From Pseudomonadota bacterium (GTDB taxonomy: Bacteria; Pseudomonadota; Gammaproteobacteria; Steroidobacterales; Steroidobacteraceae), in assembly GCA_023457495.1 (NCBI GenBank), contig JAEWLQ010000104.1, forward strand, positions 1-53,788: 53,788 nt of DNA, written 5' to 3'. Within the stretch, counting starts at the first letter, position 1, and each line of letters opens with the position of its first letter. Under the pieces are notes generated by a model, which saw only the letters and a program-made list of their open reading frames with translations, did not search any database and was not told the origin of the DNA. Below, piece by piece: positions 18,245 to 26,022 of the stretch. Both the position numbers and the translations under genes were made by a program.

Positions 18245-19323
18245 CGCGGCTTTTCGCCCTCGTCCTTACATCGATCGTCTTGTTTTCCACGGGTAGCGCT
18301 CATGCGGACGGCTCGTTCGTCGGTCGCACCCGTTTCGATCTCGATCGCCCGGAGATCCGCGAATTCGTCGAGGCCACCGCCGCCGCGCACAAGGTGCAGC
18401 CGCTCGAGATCTATCGCCTGCTCGCCAAGGCCGAGCCGCAACCGAAGATCATCGAGGCCATCAGCAAGCCCGCCGAGAAGGTCGCGCCGTGGTTCGAGTA
18501 CCGCGAGCGCTTCCTCACGGAGCAACGCATCGCCGAGGGCGCGCAGTTCATGATCGAGCACCGCGAACGGCTCGAGCGCGCGCGCAAGGAAACCGGCGTC
18601 GCTCCCGAGTACATCGTCGCGATCATCGGCGTGGAAACCTACTACGGCCGGCTCACCGGCAAGTGGCGCGTGCTCGACGCGCTCGCGACGCTCGCCTTCG
18701 ACTATCCACCGCGCAGCGCATTCTTCCGCGGCGAGCTCGCGCAGTTCATCCAGCTCGCGAGCGAGGAAGAGGTCGACCCGCTGACCGCGCTGGGCTCGTA
18801 TGCCGGCGCGATGGGCGCGCCGCAGTTCATGCCCTCGAGCTACCGCCGCTACGCGGTCGACGGCAGCAACGACGCGAAGCGCAACCTGTTCGCGGACTGG
18901 GATGACGTGATCGCGAGCGTAGCCAACTACTTCAAGGTGCACGGCTGGGTGGCCAACGGCCCGGTGCTGGCCGATGCGGTGCTCGATCCGGCCGCGCCCG
19001 TGACCGCGGAGGCCGGCGGTCTCGCGCTCAACCAGACCGTCGAAGGCCTCAAGGCCAAGGGCGTGGAGTTCGATCCGGCCAAACTCGCGGGTAACGCGCC
19101 CGCGCTGCTGGTCCCGGCCGAGACCGCGCAGGGTCCGGCCTACCGCGTGGGCTTCAAGAACTTCGAAGTCATCACGCGCTACAACCGCAGCGTGCGCTAC
19201 GCCATGGCGGTGCACGACCTAGCGCAGAACATCGTGATGCGTGTATCCGCCGCGAACGATCCCGCGCGCGAGCCGGCCACGCAGCTCGCCTCGCAATCGG
19301 CTTCCGAAGGCGTACCGCGCTGA
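18241..19323 (+). CDS. mltB: Membrane-bound/secreted lytic murein transglycosylase B
   Basis: A 360-residue protein from GTG 18241, chosen because it overlaps the rodA stop and yields a good signal peptide (VTRLFALVLTSIVLFSTGSAHA); the frame is open much further upstream, within rodA. There is no lipobox at the cleavage site, so the product may be periplasmic rather than lipid-anchored, like Pseudomonas SltB1. The catalytic glutamate is Glu132 in IIGVETYYGRLTGKWRV, and GSYAGAMGAPQFMPSSYR is the family substrate-binding block. It cleaves glycan strands to 1,6-anhydromuropeptides, feeding recycling (see AmgK/MurU). Confidence 0.94.
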   Translation: MTRLFALVLTSIVLFSTGSAHADGSFVGRTRFDLDRPEIREFVEATAAAHKVQPLEIYRLLAKAEPQPKIIEAISKPAEKVAPWFEYRERFLTEQRIAEGAQFMIEHRERLERARKETGVAPEYIVAIIGVETYYGRLTGKWRVLDALATLAFDYPPRSAFFRGELAQFIQLASEEEVDPLTALGSYAGAMGAPQFMPSSYRRYAVDGSNDAKRNLFADWDDVIASVANYFKVHGWVANGPVLADAVLDPAAPVTAEAGGLALNQTVEGLKAKGVEFDPAKLAGNAPALLVPAETAQGPAYRVGFKNFEVITRYNRSVRYAMAVHDLAQNIVMRVSAANDPAREPATQLASQSASEGVPR

Positions 19324-20249
19324 TGCGTTCCGGGCCGGCGGCCTTGCCGCGACTCGCGCGCACGATCCTCTTACTGACTCTTTCCGCCTTCGCGCTTTCC
19401 GGTTGCAGCCTCGCGCGCCGCAAGCCTGAGAGCCCGAGTCCCCGTTCCACCACCGAGATTCCCTCGGGCTCGGCCGTGCCGTCGGTGCCACCCGACGTGC
19501 TCGCGATTCCGGATGCGGTGCCGCGCGTCGAGCCGCTCGGCAAGCGTGGCAACCCGCGGTTCTACGAGGTCTTCGGCAAGCGCTATCACGTCATGGCGAC
19601 GAGCGAGGGCTGGGTCGAGCGTGGCACCGCGTCGTGGTACGGACCCGGCTTTCATGCCGCGTCGACCTCGCTCGGCGAACCGTACGACATGTACGCCATG
19701 ACCGCCGCGCACAAGACTTTGCCGATCCCGGCCTACGCGGAAGTCACGAACCTGCGCAATGGCCGAAAGGTCGTGGTGCGCATCAACGATCGCGGGCCCT
19801 TCGTCGGCAACCGCATCATCGACCTGTCCTACACGGCGGCGGCGAAGCTCGATTTCCTGCGCGAGGGCACCGCGCCGGTGGAAGTGCGCGTGATCACGCC
19901 CGGCCGCGATGCGCCGGGTTCCGCCGAGCCGCGGGTACTGCCGACCGCCGCGCCCGCGCCTGCGTTGCCGCCTCCCGTCAAGGTGGTGAACGCACCGGCG
20001 CCCGACGCCGGCGCGCCCACGATGTTCATCCAGGCTGGCGTGTTCGCGGATCATGAAAATGCCCGACGTCGCGTCGAGACACTGCTCGCCGCCGGCATCG
20101 AACTCGCGAGCCTCGACGAGATCGTGCGCTCGGAGCGCGCGCTGCATCGCGTACGCGTGGGCCCGTTCGCGACGGTCGAGGAGTTCGATCTGAACCTGTC
20201 GCAGGTGCGCGCGCTTGGAATCACCGACGCAAGGCTGCTGACGGAGTAG
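19323..20249 (+). CDS. rlpA: RlpA-type septal ring lytic transglycosylase with SPOR domain
   Basis: A 308-residue lipoprotein: signal peptide ending in the lipobox LSGC (Cys about residue 28), a disordered Pro/Ser linker, the double-psi beta-barrel domain (GTASWYGPGFHAASTSLGE ... YAMTAAHKTLP ... VRINDRGPFVGNRIIDLS) with the catalytic His and Asp expected for RlpA, a Pro/Ala-rich linker, and a C-terminal SPOR domain (FIQAGVFADHENARRRVETL) that binds denuded glycans at division sites. It starts within the mltB stop (TGATG). The product is probably at the outer membrane. Confidence 0.95.
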   Translation: MRSGPAALPRLARTILLLTLSAFALSGCSLARRKPESPSPRSTTEIPSGSAVPSVPPDVLAIPDAVPRVEPLGKRGNPRFYEVFGKRYHVMATSEGWVERGTASWYGPGFHAASTSLGEPYDMYAMTAAHKTLPIPAYAEVTNLRNGRKVVVRINDRGPFVGNRIIDLSYTAAAKLDFLREGTAPVEVRVITPGRDAPGSAEPRVLPTAAPAPALPPPVKVVNAPAPDAGAPTMFIQAGVFADHENARRRVETLLAAGIELASLDEIVRSERALHRVRVGPFATVEEFDLNLSQVRALGITDARLLTE

Positions 20250-20265
20250 TTTCAGCGCGTACAAT
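20238..20265 (+). promoter_or_regulatory. Candidate sigma70 promoter for the dacA segment
   Basis: CTGACG (20238-20243), a 16-base spacer and TACAAT (20260-20265) lie across the rlpA stop, about 48 bp before the dacA ATG. The hexamers match consensus well (4 and 5 of 6). The 63-bp gap here is the largest in the mreB-ybeD run, which supports an internal promoter. A GGAG at 20292-20295 would then be in the leader. Confidence 0.45.
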
Positions 20266-20312
20266 CGGGGTCCTCGATCTCTTTCAGTCCCACTTTCTGG
20301 AGATACCCCGCA

Positions 20313-21473
20313 ATGCCGATGTCCCGGCCTGCCCTCGCTTTCCTCTGCGTTTCACTGGGTTCAATGCTGGGCATCGCCCAGGCGGCCGTTCCGGTACCCA
20401 AGCCTCCCGCGAACGACGCGAAGGCCTACGTGCTCATGGATTTCCAGAGCGGCCGCGTGCTCGCGGCCCACAACGCGGACGTGCAGAGCGAACCGGCCAG
20501 CATCACCAAGCTGATGACCGCGTACATCGTGTTCGACGCGCTGCGCGAGAAACGCCTGGCGCTCACGGATGAGGTGCTGGTGAGCGAGAACGCCTGGCGC
20601 ACCGGCGGTTCGGCCTCCGGCGGCTCCACGACCTTCCTCGAAGTGAACTCGCGCGTGCCCGTCGAGGTGTTGATCAAGGGCATGATCATCCAGTCGGGCA
20701 ACGACGCCACGATCGCGCTCGCCGAGAAGTTAGGCGGCACCGAAGACGGCTTCGTGCAGATCATGAACGAATACTCGCGCCGGCTCGGATTGAAGGACAC
20801 GAACTGGGAGAACAGCTGGGGCGCTCCTGGTGCGCGCCACTATGCGTCCGCCAAGGACCTGGCCATCCTGTCGCGCGCGCTCATCCGGGACTTCCCCGAG
20901 TACTACCGCTGGTACTCCGAGCGCTCGTTCACCTGGAACAAACACACGCAGTCGAACCGCAACGGCCTGCTGGGACGCGACCCGTCGGTGGACGGCATCA
21001 AGACCGGCCACACCAAGAGCGCCGGGTACGGACTCGCGAGCTCGGCGCAGCGCAATGGCATGCGGCTCATCGCCGTGGTGCTCGGCACCGGCGGCTTCAA
21101 GCAGCGCGAGGATGCGAGCGCGTCGCTGCTCAATTACGGCTACACGTTCTTCGAGACCGTGAAGGCCAAGGGCGCCGGCGACGTCGTGCTCAAGCCCGAG
21201 GTCTACAAGGGCGAGACGGATCGCGTGACGCTCGTGCCCGCGCGTGACGTGTGGGTCACCGTCGGCCGCGGCGCGGGCAAGTCGCTCACCACCAACGCCA
21301 CCGTGAAGGAACCCGTCGTCGCGCCGATCAAGAAGGGCGCCACGCTCGGCGAGCTCACCGTGAGCGACGGCAAGGAAATCGTCGCACGCGTGCCACTGGT
21401 CGCGCAGGCGGACGTGCCGGAAGGCGGCTGGTGGACGCGCATGGTCGACGGCATCGCCCTCTGGGCGCGTTGA
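20313..21473 (+). CDS. dacA: D-alanyl-D-alanine carboxypeptidase (PBP5/6 family)
   Basis: A 386-residue low-molecular-weight PBP with a cleavable signal peptide ending ...IAQA. Active-site motifs: Ser63 in SITK (K66), SGN in IIQSGNDAT, and KTG at Lys230 (IKTGHTKSAG). A C-terminal beta domain and a terminal amphipathic helix (GGWWTRMVDGIALWAR) attach it to the outer face of the inner membrane. It removes the terminal D-Ala from pentapeptides, limiting cross-linking. It is followed by a D-amino-acid transaminase, which could use the D-Ala released after re-import (inference). Confidence 0.95.
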   Translation: MPMSRPALAFLCVSLGSMLGIAQAAVPVPKPPANDAKAYVLMDFQSGRVLAAHNADVQSEPASITKLMTAYIVFDALREKRLALTDEVLVSENAWRTGGSASGGSTTFLEVNSRVPVEVLIKGMIIQSGNDATIALAEKLGGTEDGFVQIMNEYSRRLGLKDTNWENSWGAPGARHYASAKDLAILSRALIRDFPEYYRWYSERSFTWNKHTQSNRNGLLGRDPSVDGIKTGHTKSAGYGLASSAQRNGMRLIAVVLGTGGFKQREDASASLLNYGYTFFETVKAKGAGDVVLKPEVYKGETDRVTLVPARDVWVTVGRGAGKSLTTNATVKEPVVAPIKKGATLGELTVSDGKEIVARVPLVAQADVPEGGWWTRMVDGIALWAR

Positions 21474-21483
21474 GGCGCGGTAG

Positions 21484-22362
21484 ATGGGCGAGCCGCTGCC
21501 GATCTGCCACCTGAACGGCGAATTCCTGCCCTTGCGGGATGCGCGCATCTCGCCGCTCGACCGCGGCTTCCTGTATTCCGACGGCGCCTACGAAGTCACG
21601 CCGGTATACGGCGGTCGGCCGTTCCGTTTCGATGAGCATCATGCGCGGCTGACGCGCAGCCTCACCGAGATCCGCATGACCGATCCGCTGACGCGCGACG
21701 AATGGCGCGGCCTGTATCGCGAGCTCATCGCGCGCAACGGTGCGGCTTCGTCGGATGCTTATATCTATGTGCAGGTCACGCGCGGCGCCGAATACGGGCG
21801 CAACCACGCGCCGCTGCCCGATGTGCCGCGCACCATCTTCGCGTTCGCCGCGCCGTGGCCGACCGGCCGCGCGGGCTGGCAGGAAAACGGTCTGCCCGCG
21901 GTGACGGCGCAGGACACGCGCTGGGCGCGCTGCGACATCAAGTCGGTGTCGTTGCTCGCGAACGTGCTGTTGCGTCAGCTCGCGGTCGACGCGGATGCCT
22001 CCGAGTGCATCCTGCTGCGCGACGGACAACTGACCGATTCGAGCGCATCGAGCGTGCACGTCGTCATCGGCGGCGAGCTGCGCACGCCGCCGAATTCGTG
22101 GAAGCTGCTGCCCGGCACCACCCGCGGCGTGCTCGAGGAAATCGCGGACCGCGCCGGGGTGAAGTGCCGCGCGACGGACGTTTCCGAAGCCGAGCTGCGC
22201 GGTGCGCAGGAAATCATGCTGGGCGCCGCCACGCGCGAGGTCCAGCCCGTCACGTCGCTCGACGGGAAGCCGGTCGGCGACGGCAAGCCCGGGCCCGTGT
22301 GGCGCAAGCTGTACGACGCCTACCAGCAATACAAACGCGAACTCGCGGGGAGGCCGTGGTGA
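21484..22362 (+). CDS. dat: D-amino acid aminotransferase (class IV PLP enzyme)
   Basis: A 292-residue fold-type IV aminotransferase. It has the N-terminal HLNGEFLPLRDARISPLDRGFLYSDGAYE, catalytic Lys153 (CDIKSVSLLANVL), and the C-terminal PLP-phosphate region (GTTRGVLEEIA). D-amino-acid transaminases interconvert D-Ala + 2-oxoglutarate with pyruvate + D-Glu. Branched-chain or 4-amino-4-deoxychorismate enzymes are related, but the start and spacing match the D-amino-acid group. It lies between dacA and the DUF493 gene, a place where relatives such as E. coli have no such gene. The stop overlaps the next start as GTGA. Confidence 0.88.
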   Translation: MGEPLPICHLNGEFLPLRDARISPLDRGFLYSDGAYEVTPVYGGRPFRFDEHHARLTRSLTEIRMTDPLTRDEWRGLYRELIARNGAASSDAYIYVQVTRGAEYGRNHAPLPDVPRTIFAFAAPWPTGRAGWQENGLPAVTAQDTRWARCDIKSVSLLANVLLRQLAVDADASECILLRDGQLTDSSASSVHVVIGGELRTPPNSWKLLPGTTRGVLEEIADRAGVKCRATDVSEAELRGAQEIMLGAATREVQPVTSLDGKPVGDGKPGPVWRKLYDAYQQYKRELAGRPW

Positions 22363-22637
22363 AGGACATCTCGGGTGATGGCGAGGAGCTGCTCAAGTTT
22401 CCCGTCGAATACCCCATCAAGGTCGTCGCCCGGCGCAACGAAAACCTGCGCGCGAACATCGACGCGATCGTGCGCTCGCATGTGCCGGAACTCGACGATT
22501 CGCAGATCAGCGAGCGCGAGAGCAACCAGCAACATTTCATTTCGATCACGTACACGTTCACCGCACAGAGCCGCGAGCAAATCATCGAGCTCGCCAAGGC
22601 GCTGCAGGCGAACAAGGACGTGATCATGCTGATCTGA
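22359..22637 (+). CDS. ybeD: DUF493 (YbeD-like) small protein
   Basis: A 92-residue protein from GTG 22359, chosen over GTG 22356 because of the GTGA overlap and a GGGAGG five bases upstream. It has the YbeD/DUF493 ACT-like fold signature LLKFPVEYPIKVVARRNENL and a central NQQHFISITYTFTAQSREQ strand-helix. Function is uncertain; in many gammaproteobacteria it sits between dacA and lipB, matching this neighbourhood. The next gene begins its stop codon immediately on the opposite strand, with no intergenic base. Confidence 0.92.
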   Translation: MKDISGDGEELLKFPVEYPIKVVARRNENLRANIDAIVRSHVPELDDSQISERESNQQHFISITYTFTAQSREQIIELAKALQANKDVIMLI

Positions 22638-23513
22638 TCAGCGCAGCAGGTTGCGCTCGAGGAACCCGACGGCGTTGACGCGATAACCCTCGGCGTCGAA
22701 GCGCGAGAAATCCTGGTGAGCCGCGCCTTCGACGATCCACAGGGCCTTCGGTTCGGCCGCGGCCTCGTACAACGCGCGCGTATCCGCCTCGGTCGTGTGC
22801 TCGTCCCGCGATCCACCCACGATGAGCACCGGCGCGCCGAGCGCGGCGATGTGCCGGATCGGCTCGAGCTCGTGGGCGGCGATGTGCATGCGCGGCTCGA
22901 TCTGCACCATCAACAACGGCGCGAGCGCGTACTTGAGCGCGCCGGCGCGTATGCCCATGCGGTTCTCGATGGCTCGCCCGATGCGCGGGTAGGTGGCCTC
23001 GAGCACCACGGCGTCGAACCCCACTGGCTGTTCGCCCAGCAGTACGGCCGCGCCGCCGAGTGATGATCCGAGCACGCCCAGTTTGCGACCGGGCGCGTGC
23101 GCGCGCAGCCAGTCGCGCGCGGCGCGGACATCGGTGGATTCGCGCCAACCCATCGTGATCATGCCGCCAGGCGTTTCGCCGTGTGCCTGCAGGTCGATGA
23201 GCAGCACGGAGAAGCCGGCGTCGATCAGCACCCGGGCGCGCGGGATCATCGAGGCGCGATCGCCGTGCACGCCGTGCAACAGCAGCACCGCGGGTTGGTC
23301 GGGACCGAGATCGCGCCAGGAACCGGCGATGGCATAGCGGGGACCGGGAATCGACACGTTCGTGAAGCCCAGGTCCGCGGGCAGCGAGACGGAATGGTTA
23401 GCCGGCGCGATGAGCGAGGATCCGAGCTGCCAGGAGATGGCTCCCAGCACGAGTATGGCCGTGACCACCACCGACCCGGTCCAGATCAACCAGCGGCGGC
23501 GGGCGCGAATCAC
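22638..23513 (-). CDS. Alpha/beta hydrolase, membrane-anchored
   Basis: A 291-residue protein. An N-terminal transmembrane anchor (about residues 9-30) precedes an alpha/beta-hydrolase fold with the oxyanion motif LLLHGVHGDR, the nucleophile elbow GSSLGG, an aspartate in VGGSRDEHT and a histidine in EGAAHQDFS, so the catalytic triad is complete. It resembles the S9/BAAT-like or YjeP-type dienelactone-hydrolase relatives (FrsA/YqiA class), but the substrate cannot be named. It is on the opposite strand, tail to tail with ybeD, and probably separate from the operon further right. Confidence 0.85.
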   Translation of the reverse strand: MIRARRRWLIWTGSVVVTAILVLGAISWQLGSSLIAPANHSVSLPADLGFTNVSIPGPRYAIAGSWRDLGPDQPAVLLLHGVHGDRASMIPRARVLIDAGFSVLLIDLQAHGETPGGMITMGWRESTDVRAARDWLRAHAPGRKLGVLGSSLGGAAVLLGEQPVGFDAVVLEATYPRIGRAIENRMGIRAGALKYALAPLLMVQIEPRMHIAAHELEPIRHIAALGAPVLIVGGSRDEHTTEADTRALYEAAAEPKALWIVEGAAHQDFSRFDAEGYRVNAVGFLERNLLR

Positions 23514-23587
23514 AGGAGCGCTACGCAGGCGGGAAACACCACGCGAATCGACCGAATGACGCGAGGTGGCGCACGACGTGGCGGAAA

Positions 23588-24214
23588 CTAGTGAGCGATC
23601 GCTGTGGCGACCGCGTCGGCGGTCTGGTGGACCGCCTCGAGAAGATTGTCGGTGTCCGCGTCGTCGCCGGCGAATTTTCCCGGGATCTTCCGCCGCGGCG
23701 AATGCACGACGCGCACGCTCAAGGGCTTGCCGGCGAACGTGCCTTCGAACTCGGAAATGAGCGGGAAGAACGACGAATTGAGCTCGTCGGCGTCGTACCA
23801 GCCACCCGCAGACTGCTCACGCGTGCAGTTGCTGCCCGCCTTGCGCTGCTTGCTTCCCGTGGGAATGTTGTAGCCGCCGATGCCGACGCCATCGAGCAGC
23901 GAGCCGCCGCCCTGCACCTGCTTGTTGTAGTAGATGGACCAGTTGAGCACGGTGAGCGTCTTGCCGGCGCCCGAATCGATCAGCATCCGGGCGAGATCCG
24001 TCTTGAGCAAATCGACCTTGAGCGGATCCGAGGCGACGTCGGGGATGCGGTACACGTCCTTGTTGCACTTGCCCTTGAGTTCGACGAGAGCGGCGCCGTC
24101 TTTCTCTTCCTTCGGCCGCAGGTCGATGACCACGAGCTCCGGGTCCGCCGCCGGCTCCTGCGCCTGCACGCCGGTGAGCGACGTCGCAAGCAGCAGTGCG
24201 GCGAGATGACGCAT
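23588..24214 (-). CDS. Secreted hypothetical protein co-transcribed with lipAB
   Basis: A 208-residue protein from ATG 24214, which overlaps the lipA-lipB stop (TGATG). A longer open frame upstream is only the shadow of the lipB part. It has a signal peptide (MRHLAALLLATSLTGVQAQ), two mature-part cysteines (KGKCNKD and GSNCTRE) that could form a disulfide, and no recognised domain. The C-terminal helix LLEAVHQTADAVATAIAH is conserved-looking. I do not recognise a family; the coupling to lipoate synthesis may be positional only. It is predicted periplasmic. Confidence 0.7.
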   Translation of the reverse strand: MRHLAALLLATSLTGVQAQEPAADPELVVIDLRPKEEKDGAALVELKGKCNKDVYRIPDVASDPLKVDLLKTDLARMLIDSGAGKTLTVLNWSIYYNKQVQGGGSLLDGVGIGGYNIPTGSKQRKAGSNCTREQSAGGWYDADELNSSFFPLISEFEGTFAGKPLSVRVVHSPRRKIPGKFAGDDADTDNLLEAVHQTADAVATAIAH

Positions 24215-25992
24215 CACGCGGTGGCGCAATCCGCGCCGTCTTTTCCGGTGCGGAGATTCTCGAGCGCGTGCTGAAGGAAAGGCGCGAACGCGCGGCCCGT
24301 CTCCTCGACCGTCGCATCCGGTTGTCCGAGCGCGGCGAGCTGCGTCATCTGCAATCCCGCGTAGCCGCAGGGATTGATGCGCTGGAAGGGCTCGAGATCC
24401 ATGTTCACGTTGAATGCGAGGCCGTGGTAACTCGCGCCGCGGCGGATGCGGATGCCCACGCTCGCGATCTTGCGGCCGTCGACGTACACGCCCGGCGCGC
24501 CCTGCTTGCACTTCGCGGTGATCCCGAGCGATGCGCAGTAATCGATGACCGCGCGTTCCATCGCGGTCACGAGGTCGCGCACACCCAGCTTCGCGCGGCG
24601 GATGTCGATGAGTGGATAGACCACGAGCTGGCCGGGTCCGTGATACGTGACCTGCCCGCCCCGGTCGATCTTGACCACCGGAATGTCCCCGGCCGCGAGC
24701 ACGTGCCCCGCGTCGGCATTGAGCCCCAGCGTGAACACCGGCGGATGCTCCAGCAGCCAGATCTCGTCCGGCGTGTTCTCGTCCCGCGTGTCGGTGATGC
24801 GCTGCATCTCCCGCCACGTCGGCTCGTACTCCACCTTCCCCAGCCAGCGGACGGTCGGTGCCGCGGTTGGTGCCGGGAGAGAAAAGACTGAGTTAGTTGC
24901 ATCGGCCTTCGAGTCGGCGGGAACCGCGGCCGCTAACTCAGTCTTTTCTCTCCCGGCACCAACGGCAACTACGTTAGTCAGGCCGGCGTTGTTGCCGTTG
25001 AGGGCTTGTTCGGCGCGGTAGCTGGAGCGCACGAGCGGACCGGCGACGCATTCGCGGAAACCTTTCGCGAGGGCCCACTCGCGGTACTGGCCGAACTGCG
25101 CGGGGGTCACGAAGCGCTCGACGGGCAGGTGATGCACGGTCGGGCGCAGGTACTGGCCGAGCGTGAGCAGGTCGACGTTCGCGGCGCGCAGATCGTCCAT
25201 CGTCTGCGCGATCTCCTCGTCCGTCTCGCCGAGGCCGAGCATCAGGCTGGTCTTGGTCAGCACGGAGGGCTTGTAGCGCTTCGCGTGCGCGAGCACGGCG
25301 ATGGTCTGTTCATAACTGGCGCGCGGATCGCGCACCGGATGCGTCAGCCGCTTCACCGTCTCCACGTTCTGCGCGAACACTTCGAGGCCCGAATCCACCA
25401 CGGTCTCGACGTCGCGCATCACGCCCTGGAAGTCCGGCGTCAGCGCCTCGACCGCGACCTGCGGCGTGCGCCGCTTGATCGCGCGGATCGCCGCCGCGTA
25501 ATGCGCGGCGCCGCCATCGGGCAGGTCATCGCGATTCACCGAGGTCAGCACGATGTACTTGAGCTTCATCAGCTCGACGCTGCGCGCGGTGTTCTCGGGC
25601 TCCTCGGCATCCAACCAGCCGCGCGGATTGCCGGTATCCACCGAGCAGAAACGGCAGGCACGCGTGCACACCGCGCCCATCAACATGATCGTCGCGGTGC
25701 CGGCGTTCCAGCACTCGCCGATGTTCGGACACTTGGCTTCCTCGCACACCGTCGCGAGCCGATGCTCGTGCACGATGTCCTTCACCGCGCCGAAGCCCTT
25801 GCCCACCGGCAACGGCGCGCGGATCCACGCCGGCTTGCGCCCGGTGGGCGGCGCGACCGCGCCGCGGGTTTTCTGACCGTCCTTGATGGCGGTGAAACCC
25901 TGTGGGGTCACGTACTTTTCGCCGCTACGCGCGCCGCGGCTGTCCGGTGCGGTGCGTTCCGTCACGACCGCGATGTCTTTCAGGGATGCCAT
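24214..25992 (-). CDS. lipA-lipB: LipA-LipB fusion: lipoyl synthase joined to octanoyltransferase
   Basis: One open frame of 592 residues. Residues 1-343 are lipoyl synthase: auxiliary-cluster cysteines C83, C88, C94 (CEEAKCPNIGEC), radical-SAM cysteines C109, C113, C116 (CTRACRFC) and the RSSY motif near the end. Residues 380-592 are LipB: RGGQVTYHGPGQLVVYPL, the lysine loop in GRKIASVGIRI, and the acyl-carrying Cys in INPCGYAGLQMTQL. Between them is a 36-residue Ala/Pro-rich linker encoded by a 31-bp perfect inverted repeat and its spacer. No stop, and no ATG, GTG or TTG, occurs in the LipB frame between the RSSY motif and residue 386, so a free LipB would need GTG 24834 or CTG. LipB moves octanoate from ACP to lipoyl domains and LipA inserts the sulfurs; the fusion would place both steps on one chain. 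Confidence 0.92.
   Translation of the reverse strand: MASLKDIAVVTERTAPDSRGARSGEKYVTPQGFTAIKDGQKTRGAVAPPTGRKPAWIRAPLPVGKGFGAVKDIVHEHRLATVCEEAKCPNIGECWNAGTATIMLMGAVCTRACRFCSVDTGNPRGWLDAEEPENTARSVELMKLKYIVLTSVNRDDLPDGGAAHYAAAIRAIKRRTPQVAVEALTPDFQGVMRDVETVVDSGLEVFAQNVETVKRLTHPVRDPRASYEQTIAVLAHAKRYKPSVLTKTSLMLGLGETDEEIAQTMDDLRAANVDLLTLGQYLRPTVHHLPVERFVTPAQFGQYREWALAKGFRECVAGPLVRSSYRAEQALNGNNAGLTNVVAVGAGREKTELAAAVPADSKADATNSVFSLPAPTAAPTVRWLGKVEYEPTWREMQRITDTRDENTPDEIWLLEHPPVFTLGLNADAGHVLAAGDIPVVKIDRGGQVTYHGPGQLVVYPLIDIRRAKLGVRDLVTAMERAVIDYCASLGITAKCKQGAPGVYVDGRKIASVGIRIRRGASYHGLAFNVNMDLEPFQRINPCGYAGLQMTQLAALGQPDATVEETGRAFAPFLQHALENLRTGKDGADCATA
24866..24963. repeat. 31-bp perfect inverted repeat with 36-bp spacer inside lipA-lipB
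   Basis: The arms 24866-24896 and 24933-24963 are exact reverse complements over 31 bases (arm 1 begins GTTGGTGCCGGGAGAG). The element occupies the junction between the lipA and lipB coding parts, where relatives have separate genes. It looks like a dispersed palindromic or MITE-like unit whose insertion, open in this frame, joined the two genes; no second copy was noticed in this window. Confidence 0.9.
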
Positions 25993-26022
25993 GATCGGAC
26001 GCGATTCTACTATCTCCGGCGG

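Noticed and set aside
24834..25992. Separate lipA and lipB genes with a missed stop
   Set aside because: No stop in the linker in the given sequence, and no ATG, GTG or TTG before the first LipB strand, so the fused reading is the straightforward one.
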